From contig CALNXK010000377.1 in the NCBI GenBank assembly GCA_942486035.1, positions 32,501 to 96,500 on the forward strand: a stretch of DNA of 64,000 bases, read 5' to 3'. Both the position numbers and the translations under genes were made by a program. This document shows, piece after piece, positions 45,981-57,900 of this stretch (position 1 is the first letter of the stretch; each line of letters opens with the position of its first letter). This DNA is from Porites lobata. Its lineage: Eukaryota; Cnidaria; Anthozoa; Scleractinia; Poritidae. The notes below the pieces were generated by a model, which did not search any database, had not been told where the DNA came from, and worked only from the letters and a program-made list of their open reading frames with translations.

Positions 45981-48900
45981 GACGTAGTTCCCGGTGTTGT
46001 GTTCTATCTTCATCACTTACATCATCACTCATCATGGGTCGGGAGGGTTCAGTTGGCTCATAAATGGACTGATAGCGGCTGCCATCGGCGCCCTTAGTAT
46101 GCTGATGTCCGAGCCCACTGCAAAAAGCTATGTAAAGAGGACATGTATGTTTGTCCTCTCAATCGCGACATTTACATTTACATTTACATTTAGGCAACAC
46201 AAAAAAAGGGCAGAAGCGCCAGTAGGCTAGCCGAGTGTTAGAATCGATTAGAAGTAGAGCGAGCTACATTCACGCCATAACGTTTTTCAGCACGGAAGGT
46301 GGAATGGTAGTGGAATGTAAACGATACCATAGTAGGCTTGCCGAGCTAGTTGCTGCAAAGAAGGGAGAAAGCTATATGACTACCATGTCATGGATCCGGG
46401 CCGAAGTGTCATTTGCCCTGCTAAGACCAGCTTTACTTTTTTCAAAAGGATCGGGAGTACTAGTAGAGTCTATTTAGAAAAGTCAGATATGGATTTAGAT
46501 ATTCAAAACTGACTCTCGAATATTCCAAAAGACAATTGAGAACGTTATTATATTTTCCTTTATTTAGTTAGAATACGTTTACGTTTACTTTAGAAAATAG
46601 GTTTTAAAAACAAAAATTGAAGTGATTTTTTTTTTAATTCAAATGAAATGAAATGAAATGTTTTTAATTCAAATAACTCTTTTTAATTGAAACGGAATTG
46701 TTTAATCGAAATTAGGCGTTTTTTATCGAAATAAAGTGTAAATTGTACTACGTATACAAATATTATTATAAGCAGCAGTAGCAGTAGCAGTAGCAGTAGC
46801 AGCAGTAGTAGTAGTAGTAGTAGTAGCAGTAGCAGTAGCAGTAGCAGTAGTAGTAGTAGTAGTAGTAGTAGCAGTAGCAGTAGCAGTAGCAGTAGCAGTA
46901 GCAGTAGCAGTAGCAGTAGCAGCAGTAGTAGTAGTAGCAGCAGCAGCAGCAGTAGTAGTAGTAATAGAAGTGGTGGAGTAGTAGTCGTAGTAGTAGTACT
47001 AGTACTAGTACTAGTAGTAGTAGTACTAGTACTAGTAGTACTAGTAGTACTAGTACAAGTACTACATGTAGTGGTGGTTTAGTAGAAGTAAACGCCTTTC
47101 TCAGTCAGTGGAAATAGCATGTGATATTTACGGATAATCGTTTATAAATTAGTTGTTTAAAGATGTCTTCACCCACTTCGATTTTCAGCAACGAAGATAT
47201 GTAAAAGCCAAATTGGCTTACAAACCTCGCCAACCAGCAGTCTATATAGTATTACACCCATTGACCACCAGTCAACAGAAGTGTCGTATGGTTTGCTGTC
47301 AAGCATCTGTAATGTAATGCAATAAGGCAGGTTAACTGAAATATAACTCAACATTTAAATATAAAGGAAACTGAAATTGTATGATGAGTGAAATTATTTA
47401 TATTAGTGGCGACTGACCATTGGTCAACTGGGCCAATATTTGTGTCAAAAAGAAATGTCTTGTTGAAAGCTTTCATGGTGCGGACCGGTCACTAATTACA
47501 AAGTTATAGTTTTAAATTAGTAAGCATCGAATCCCAAATAAATATTTATTAATTAATGGTCATGACCACTGATCTTAACTAGTAAGCTGCTCGTCAAAAA
47601 AAATGTAAATTCAAAAACTTTGTTTTCTCTTTTCATAAAAAATCCAGTAATCAAAACGCGACACAAACTTATCACAGTCTTAGAAATGTCTAGTGTCATT
47701 CAGTCATGATTCAAATCGATGTGTTCTCAACTCTTTCCTTCTTGTTTGATATGTAATTAAACATTACTCCTCGTGCTTGATATGCACTTCTCAAACTCAT
47801 TAATAATTCATAAAGAAAATTCAAAGGAAATTAATGTTTAATGAGTGTTTGGATATCAGATGAAAAACTGCTCAGTTTTGCATCCTTAATTTCTCCTTCA
47901 AAAATGATGAGAAGAAATATCAAACATTCGACACAGTGTTTCATCACCAGATGAAACACCTCGAAGTTCGTCAAAAATACTCCGCTGCGCGTCGTATTTT
48001 CAACTCTCTTCTTGGTGTTTCATCTGGTGATGAAACACTGCATCTCATGTTTGATATATTACTTCAATTTTTTATTGTGTGTTTGTTATGTTATCAAACA
48101 CTAGTTCTCGTGTTTGATTTGCATTTAAACATTGCTCCTTATTACTTCGGCGGAGCGAGATGTAAAGGATTCGCGACGCTCAGGAACGTTCAAAGTTGAT
48201 ACTTTTGGGACAAGATTGGGCACGCAAAGGATGTAGGTTTTTGGTTAATTTATTCGGCTATTTGACGAAGTGAGAGCCGAATTGGTTCGAGACATCTCGA
48301 GATCACTTCGACTTCTTTGATTTATTCTTTAACTCATTCGAGGAAGAAAGAATTATTATTTTGGCTTTCACGAGGTTTGAACCGACTCACCTGTGTGACC
48401 CGTCAGAACAAAGGAGACTCTAAGTTGAGGGATTAGCCGATTGCACTACACTGAGACCCAAGGTAGTTCGGGATATGAAAAATAGCTATGAAATTATGCA
48501 CTAGTCCTCGGGAAAAGATTGGGTGAGCAAATTTGTGACGTTTCGGCTTATTTCGGCTATTTCACGAAATGAGACCGGACTACTTCCAGATATCTTGAGA
48601 TCACTTCGAGTTTAGTCTTTAATTTACTCGAGGAATAAATAGAGGACATTACATGACCGCGCAGAGACACGAAATTTCACTTCGAGTGTTGAAAAACATT
48701 TCACGAGTGAGCGCTCCTTTCGAACTGTTTTATGATGAATTTAAAGTTACAAAATGCTGCACGAAGACGTTTTGTCTTTGTTGAGTGTTACGTAGTAATA
48801 TTACTTTCATACGTTGCGTGACTTTCTCGAACGTTCTCTACGTTTTTGGATTAGTCATGAATAATTAATTAGGGCATGTTTACATTTCAGCATGAGTCAG

Positions 48901-51900
48901 CAGATTTGCATCAGTTACTGAAGTCATAAAATATGTCGAAAAGCTACTGCTATTCGCCTGTTTAATATTTTCTAGAACCTTATGTCAAACGGTATACAAG
49001 TTCCAAGCGGGTTTTTTTGACGAACTAAGTGTTTTTCCCACGAGCTGGAGTGCTGTGTTTAGTCAAGTGTGACGAGGGTCGATTTTCAAGTTCTGTGTTT
49101 ACAAGTTGGCGGAAGCCGTAAGATATCTGAAGTTCAAGTGAGAGTTTATTAGTACCAGAGGCTGTTTAGTTTTACTTAAGTTCAAGTCAAGTTTGTGTTG
49201 GCAGATGCTGTGTTTTAAAGCTCTGTAAAGACTATATAATGTTCTTTTGGTATTAAACTTCCTTGTGTTAATCCGACATCCCTGCGTGCTAATAGTCAGT
49301 GAATAGTTATCCTCAAAACATTCGACCTTGTATCATTGAATTTTAGCCAATTTCATATGCTCAACGTATTTGACTCCTTGCCCATGCTTTACATATCTTT
49401 AATCAGTACATAAGACTGCTATGCTGTTTTTGAAGCGTTATGTAAGAAAAATAGAGAATTTTGTTTTCACTGTTTGTTTTGTTAGACTTCTTATTCACTG
49501 CCAGTAACCTCATATTTACTTAGGTCTAAACGTTTAGACCCAAGTTAAATTTAGAAGAATTTGTATGGAGTCACCAGAGCATAACCGGGCTAATATCTCA
49601 GAGATAAGTTGCCCCGAAATGCTAGCTCTTGGCAACTAGGCCTCTTGGATGTTGCTCTTTTCAGAATATCCTGACAAATCCCATAATTTCACAAATTAAC
49701 ACCTTACCATATTGCATTTCTTACTATTCCTCCGCGTTTACAATAAATCCCTTCCACAACCACGACGCCAAAGTTTACGCTCCATAGAGTCTTGTGTTTG
49801 ATTTTTATCTAAGCGCTGATGCACAGTTTTTGTTTGAAGTGATATTAAACGGCATATATCTTGTATTTGATTGCTAGATCTGTAATCGCAATTATAAAAA
49901 ATTGGGCCTACCTCGGGTGCCATGTAACGTGGCGTTCCACAGATGCCTGTGGTTGTCTGTTCTTTTACTGCTTTCGCGAGCCCAAAGTCCCCTATTTTTA
50001 GGTGGCCATCTTCCTCCAATAGTAGATTTTCCAGCTTTAAATCCCTAGTCAATTAGACAAAGAACAATAAAAAATATTCTAGTTTTGTTGTTGTTTCACA
50101 AACTATAGATTGAATTCTGCAAAAAGTCCGAAAAAAAAAACTTTTCACGTTGTAGAAAATGCCAAACCGGTAGATTTTAAAAGTATTATTGGATCGTGGT
50201 TTTGTAAAATAGGCTTTCCCGGCCGTCAGTGCAAAGCCCAGTTTTCCATTTAGTAACCAATAATTAGAAATTATTGTAATGAAATGTAAATATAATGTAT
50301 TGTAATTGTTTGTGTGTCCGAAATGACAAATAATTAAAAAAAACTTTCCACGATATGGAAAATTCCAAACCGTTATATTAAGGAGGAGAGAGTGGGGGTG
50401 TGAGGGCGAGGGGCGGAGGAAAAGAGGGAGGTGTTCGGTAAATGAAGTAAGAAGTCATTTAATAAACAGCGTTGATCTGCTTTGAAAATGCATCCCTTAC
50501 ACATATAGAACTTTAATTCACGTGATACTGTTTGTTTCCAAATTTATTACATCCACTTTGAAATCACTGGCTATCCGTGCAATCTGATTGGCTCTCAGCA
50601 GTGTGATTTATTCCTAAATCGCACGATTTTTTGCTCTAAATCGCATCTGTTCCAAATCGCGTCATTCATGTTCTAAATCGCATCATTTCTGTTTTAAATC
50701 GCACCATTTTTGTTCTATATATCGCATCATTTCTGTTTCGAATACAAAATGAGATGTAAAAGCCTTTTTATTTTCGGCTTTTTAACAAACCGGCTACTTG
50801 ATCAATAAAATATTAGTACTGTCTAAATTCTGCGATTTCAAAATGGATGTAATAAATTGGTAATTGAACTTCGTGTCGTGCAATTTTGGTCTCAAATCAT
50901 ACTTGTGATTTCAAATCGAACTCGCGCTGCGCGCTCGTTCGATTTTGAAATCACTCGTATGATTTCAGACCAAACTGCACTCCACTCAGTTCAATTACCA
51001 TTATTAATCATTAATTAATTGATATTTTTGAATGATTAAGTGCATCCTTAGAGTGTCGTCTCAGTATTTATGTTTGATTAAATACAACACCCTGCCTTAC
51101 TTACCTGTGAATAATTCCTTTGGTGTGTATGTATTCTAACCCGCAGATTATTTCGGCTGCAAAAAATCTAAAATCAAGCACTTTGTTATTGACACAATTA
51201 TAATGAGAATCATAATATTGATAATTATAATATCAAAAAACAAAAACAAATTATACAAGCAACAACAGCCAGGGAGGTACCCCCCTCCTCCCATCCAGAG
51301 TATTGCAAGTGAAACTATTTCATTACCTGCAAACGTTCTCCGAAAATTTCCTTACAGCCGAGAGCTGCGTCTCAAGATTTCCGTTGCTGCAAAATTCCAT
51401 TATAATACCAAGGAATCCCTGTCGAAAAAAGGAAGAAAAACAGTAGTACGATGTTCCTTACACAAACGTAACATGTAAACTACTTTTCCACGCGTAGTTT
51501 TCATTGTCATTAAAAAAAAATCATTTATATCACTGCCATATCTTGAGTTTTGGATAATTGTGTTTAAATTTTTGAGTACTTGCTGACCAGTGTCATTTGA
51601 CCATATCGAAGGCTCAGGTATAAAATATATTTTTGGTTTGGCATGTTTTTTATTAGTTCTTCGCTGACCAGTTGTTGGTTCTCAGGAGGAATTTAGTTTC
51701 CTTCTTGCGTAAAAAGAAATTAACGTTTAATTACTGCCGATAGATCCAACGAGAGCTTCGCTTTTTAGCTTGACTAAACCTATATATTATATCGAAATTG
51801 GTCTGTTGCGCCATTTTTGTAAGCACACAGCAGGCCAAGATGATTAAGCCAGAATGACAAGCGTTACATTATAAGCATGGTGAGTCATGGTGCTGTCCAA

Positions 51901-54900
51901 GTAGAATTCACGCTACGTCGCCTACCGTGATGATTAGATTTAGAGTCTCCTCTCGAAAAAGCGTTCCTCTTCGAATGTGTTTTTGTTATTAAGTGCCCCT
52001 ATTCTGCTAAGCGCCCCCATCGTAATATTAGGGAACGTATCAACTGAGGTTCATATTCCTTTAATTACTCAGAAAACGAACGGTAATGCCACCTTACAAG
52101 AACAGTGGTCCTCGTTTGAGTTTTTCACTTTAACTGAACATTCACAATATATTTTTGTTACTGTTACAGTTTCTGTTATTGCCTCTTTTAATAAAAGTAA
52201 TATTAAAGTTTTCTTTTGAGACAAGTCGGTTGTTTCTCAACGAAGAAATAAGCGTCCTGTGCTGATTAAGCGCCCTGTCTCAAAATAAACGATACCTTGA
52301 GGTACCAAAGGTAAATAAGCCCCCCGGGCGCTAAATCGAATCATTACCGTTCGGTAAGTTTGTGAATAAGAGGGATGTGAGGGGGTAGTGAAATAGTAAA
52401 AAAACATGGGGACTGGAATATAACTTTTGTAGTTGTTTTTGTAAGGAAATTACAACCAAAATGAAGAATTTATCCCAGGATTAGTGCTTAGTCAGACTTC
52501 GAACAGGAGCAAGGTGTCATCCTTTAATCGTATCATAACAGTTTATCCATACCTTTACGCAAATCAAACCACAGATGTTTGTCACGAATCCTGTTCCTCG
52601 ACATTGGGCAAGCATTGCTACTTCTTTTTTACCCTCCTTTCTTTTCACTAGTTTCATGGCGTAATCTTCAGAAGAGTTACGGTTGGCAACCTGGAAAACC
52701 TAAGCAATGATACATATCTTTTAAAAGTGAGTGATCCTAAGATAGCTTTTGTTTCTACAAGGGTACGTAGAGATTCCCGTTTGAAATGTTTTGAGAGTAG
52801 CAATCGGTAAACAACCTAATGTGAAAACATTGACTCTGTTATTACTGTCTCGTAAAAATAACCCAGAGTAGATGAATTTTGCTGGCTGGCCTAAGCAGGC
52901 CATCTTCCATTTTAAGAGGCTTTTGTTTTGATTTAGCATATAACCGGTGAAATTCTCTCGATTTTTTTTTATGTCAGATCTGGGTCGTGCGCATGGATAT
53001 TAGGGACCTTACGATCCGACAACGGCGGCGTCCATGAAAACGTCGCTGTAAAATAGACTTCAAATGCTTTCACTTTTTTTGCGATTATTCCAAGGGGCCC
53101 AGTTACTTAAAAGAAGGGAATCTGGGTTGGAGCTGAAGAGAAGGGACTGCGCCCGAGTTCTGACAGAGACGGTAGAATTTATCGCCTTGCCGTCGCCGTT
53201 ATCAAGTAAAATTAAAATTTGATCATTTCACGTCGTAATTATGCAAGGACTGCAAAAAAAAAATGTACAAAAAAGCGTGATGCACGTGGCGTTCCCGTTG
53301 CCGTCGCTGTCGTAGTTTCGTAAGGTCGCAACAACGATGACGGCACAATGAACAAGAAAGCGCAAATTAAAAAAGCAATAAGATTAGACAAGAGAGTATG
53401 GATCAATTTAGGTCTCTGGAAAACTACCAATGACGTACCCCTCCCCTAAGCCGAAATTAACATTTACTTCTCTTTTAGGGCAAAATGTTGATTTAGGGGA
53501 GGCGTAGGTGGCAGTTTTTCAGAAACCTAAATTGATCGTATAATGAGATAGAGAGGGAATCTTAGGGCGTTGGCCAGGATATTTGAATTTCATGAAAGTT
53601 ATTTTTAGAGGTTGTAATTAAACTGAGGTCTAATTCCTGAGACGTTCGCACATTGTAATCAAGTTCAGATATCAAGTCCTTCTTGGTTTAAATTCACTTG
53701 ACAAAACAAAACTTTACCCGTTTCTTGAACGTCGTTGCACGACTACGACTCAAACCTGATAAACGATTTCAAGTTTTGGTAAAGACGTTAACGTAAGACA
53801 ACTATTTGCTAGTTCTCAGTTACACTTACAAGATATCCGACACGGCCGTGAACGTAGTATGTAATAACTGGGTAAGCATTGCTACTTCTCTTAGCAATGT
53901 CTAATATTAAAAATGTATCTATTTACTTTTTTTCGTTTTCTTAGTTGTCAAATAAGGTTACAATATTGCAATTGTCTTACCTTACCAAACCCGCCTTGAC
54001 CTAGAAACTTGATATTCAAAAAGTCATCAATTCCGTTTGCCCACCAGACATTATCTGTGTGCAGGCGTTTAACTGGAGGTTCAGCCTTCTTATCTCCCGA
54101 AATTTTCCTCTTTCTTCCAGTCTGTGAAATTCAAAGTTCGTGCTGTTACCTTACTGTTACTGAGAGTTTTATGTTAGTGACTTTTAGAATTTGGTATTTA
54201 AATAAAGGCCGGAAATCAAAGGAAGTTTTGGATTCTAGATTCCACGTCTTGGATTCTGGATTCCTTGAGCTGTATTTTGGATTCCAAATCCCAGCATCCC
54301 AAAAAAAGCTCAAAGGAAAATTCCCAGATTCCAGGTTCTTTCTTAACTCCTCCAAGTCGATATGAGAAAGAGGGCATCTAAGTATTGGGCGACCTTGCTG
54401 TCCAAAGAAAACAGTTTTAATGACATTCACAGTTTAAGGATGTACGTATTACCTCCATTCGTCGGATCTCTCTCATTCGCAATGCAAAATCTCTCCACGT
54501 ACGCTGAATGAGACTTGCCGCACTCTGTTTAGATAGAAAAAAAATATTTTCTTTCTTTTCTTTTTTTTTTTTTAGGTTTCATGGTTTTTTTGGATATATG
54601 ACTTTTTTAGTGGACGGTTTGTCATTGCCGTACATTTACCTTATTAATTGTGAAATGAAGGCAAGGAACACACACATTTCACGCAAAAAGAAGTTAGTAA
54701 ACGCAATAGAGATGCATTATTCAGCCGCTTTTATTTCTAGAAGAATGATGTATGCTGAAATAGCCTAAAACACAAATTCCAACGGGAGGTAAAAAAATTA
54801 CTTAACTTTAGGGGTGCATTACTTAATTGTTATTTCTAAAAAGTGAGGAACAAATGAAAAATAAAAAAAATGAATAAATGAAAAGATTACTTTCAATTTC

Positions 54901-57900
54901 TCATTTCGTTTGGTCTCCTTTCGGCGAAGGAACGTCTTCCAAACGCGTTGAATGATGCCTGCCGCTTGCTGCCGGTCAGAGGGAGAAGATTTAGTAAACT
55001 CTAGGGATGCATTACTTATAATTTATATTTCCCAAAAAAATGAGGAAAAAATGCAAAAGTGAATAAATAAATTAAAAGATCACTTTCAATACCTGCTTTC
55101 GTTTCATCTCCGTTCGGCGAAGGAACGTCTTCCAAACGCGTTGAATGATGCCTGCCGCTTGCTGTTTAAAGAGAAAACAATTATTCAGTCAAAAATGAGA
55201 ACTGTGTATGAAACACCACTTTTATCTCTTTTGTCATTATTTTTATTTTCATTCGTTATCCCTCTTCGTTGAAACGGTTACAGTATTTAAAATAATACAA
55301 ATATAAAAATTAAATGTGATTGGTGGAGGAATACAAAAGACGATAACTTTGTATTTCGTCTATTGTATTCCTCCACCAACCTCATTTTGTTTTTATTTTT
55401 GTGTAGTTTTAAATACTGTAACCGTATATTCTATTCTCACTTAGCCTAATGAAGACTAGTTTTGTCTAGTCGAAATATTGGGCAAATAAATTTGTAACCT
55501 TTAGCTGTCCGATCAGCCTTCCATTCAATTTTCAATAAATGAAAAGATCATTTCAAATACCTCCTTTCGCTGGATGTCACTTCGTTGAAGGAGCGTTCTC
55601 CAGGCATGCTGGATTAGTCCCGCCGCTTGCTGTTTAAAGAGAACACATATTTCAATCAAAATTGATAACAGTATACGAAAAGTCACTTTTAGCTTCATTT
55701 TAAAAATTATGATAATTATATTACCTCCCTTTGTCTAATGTTTCTTAATCGCGATATAAATTTTTGCCATGTGCGCTCGATAACACATGGAAAGTCATTG
55801 CCCGCTTTTTGTGAAATTAATGATGGAAGGCAAAACTGAAATTTGGGAGAGAAGAAGGTTAAACTTGAGCGATCCATTACTCCGCTTCTATTTACAAAAC
55901 GAACTAAAAAAGCAAAATGCAGACTAAAAAGTGAACGAATAAATGAATAAATAAAAGTATCATTTCTTTCGGTACTTCTACTTCTACTGTTGCTTTTTTT
56001 CTGCTGAAGATAATGATAATAGCAATAATGATAATAACGATGATGATGATGATTATTATTCATATCTCACACCACTAGTTGTATCGGTAGTCACGTATCC
56101 CTAGGTCATCAAGCTATTTCCTTTAGCCATATAGTGGATGGTTTGCCATTTCCTTCTTGTGAAATGAAGGCAACAGACGAAAACGTACAAATTTGAGAGC
56201 AAAAAGGCTAGTAATAAGCCTATTACTAATCAGCGTATTACAGATGCACTTATGAGATTCCATTTCTAAAACAAAATTTAATATGAAATATTCCTAAAAC
56301 ACAAATGCCGGTCAGAGGGAGAAGATTTAGTAAACTCTAGGGATGCATTACTTATAATTTATATTTCCCAAAAAAATGAGGAAAAAATGCAAAAGTGAAT
56401 AAATAAATTAAAAGATCACTTTCAATACCTGCTTTCGTTTCATCTCCGTTCGGCGAAGGAACGTCTTCCAAACGCGTTGAATGATGCCTGCCGCTTGCTG
56501 TTTAAAGAGAAAACAATCATTCAGTCAAAAATGAGAACGGTGTATGAAACATCACTTTTATCTTCTTTGTCATTATTTTTATTTTCATTCATTATCTCTC
56601 TTCGTTGAAAGTCTCTTAGTTGCGATATAAATTTGCTCCATGTGCCCTGTATCACACTAATAAACGGTTAAGTGTTTAAAATAATAAAAATATATAAATA
56701 AAATGTGATTGGTGGAGGAATGCGATAGACGACAACTTTGTCTTTCGTCTATTGTCTTCCTCCACCAATCTCATTTTATTTTTATTTTTGTATTATTTTC
56801 AATACTTTAACCGTTTATTTTATGCTCACTTAGCTTGAAGACTAGTTTTGTCTAGTCAAAATATTGGGCAAATAAATTTGTAACCTTTAGCTGTCCGATC
56901 AGCCTTCCCTTCAATTTTCAATAAGTGAAAAGATCATTTCAAATACCTCCTTTCGCTGGATGTCTCTTCGTTGAAGGAACGTTCTCCAGGCATGCTGGAT
57001 TAGTTCCACCGCTTTCTGTTTGAAGAGAACACATATCTCAATCAAAATTGATAACAGTATACGAAAAGTCACTTTTAGCTTTGTGATAATTATACTACCT
57101 CTCTTCGTCTAATGTTTCTAGGTCGCGATATAAATTTTCGCCATGTGCGGTGGATAACACATGGAAAGTCATTGCCCGCTTTTTGTGAAATGATGGAAAG
57201 GAAAACAGAAATTTAGGCGAGAAGAAGGTTCAACTTGAGCGATGCATTACCCAGCTTCTATTTCCACAACAAAATTAAAAGGCAAAATGCAGACTAAAAA
57301 GTGAATGAATAAATAAAATTATCATTTCTTCCGGTACTTTTACTTCTACTGCTACTTCTACTGAAGATAACGATAATAACAATACTGATAATAACGATGA
57401 TGATCATCATCATTATTCATATCTCACACCACTAGTTGTATCGGTGGTCACGTATCCCTAGGTCATCAAGCTATTTGTTATAGCCATATAGTGGATGGTT
57501 TGTCATTTCCTTCATGTGAAATGAAGGCAACTGACGAAACGTACAAATTTGAGAGCAAAAAGGCTAGTAATAAGACTATTACGGCTGCACTTATCAGATT
57601 CCATTTCTAAACCAAATTTTTGTATGAAATATTTCTAATTAAAAACGTAAATTCCGGTTGGAGGGAGAAGATTTAGAAAACTTTATAGGAACACATTACT
57701 TATATTTTATGTTTCCAAAAGAATGAGCAAAAAATGCAAAAGTGAATACATAAATGAAAAGATCACTTTCAATACCTGCTTTCCTTGGGTCTTCTTTCGG
57801 CGAAGGAACGTCTTCCAAACGCGTTGAATGATGCCTGCCGCTTGCTGTTTAAAAGGATAACAGTTATTTATTCAAAAGTGAGACTGTGCATGAAACATCA

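Larger units (their letters stand above)
44272..54121 (-). other. Protein kinase catalytic domain of the IQ-kinase gene
   Basis: Motifs in order: glycine loop LGQGGFGK (exon 53981-54121); beta-3 lysine in DYAMKLV and alpha-C glutamate in KKEVAML (52553-52690); hinge region MEFCSNGNLE (51327-51418); FFAAEIICGLEYIH and IIHR (51105-51167), the HRD arginine codon split across the junction; DLKLEN, IGDFGLA and GTPRYMAPE (49912-50044); TSVDWWSMGVILYRLLVGE (47226-47306); an acidic stretch CDDEDDLDSSEEE then YYPDHLS (45011-45145); RTPQYRLG and the AGC-tail-like SPYKPVP (44272-44412). All residues needed for catalysis are present, so an active Ser/Thr kinase is expected. The lobe order and the WWS/RLG motifs place it in the AGC group; the exact family was not resolved. 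The acidic insert before the YYP motif is not standard. Confidence 0.88.
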
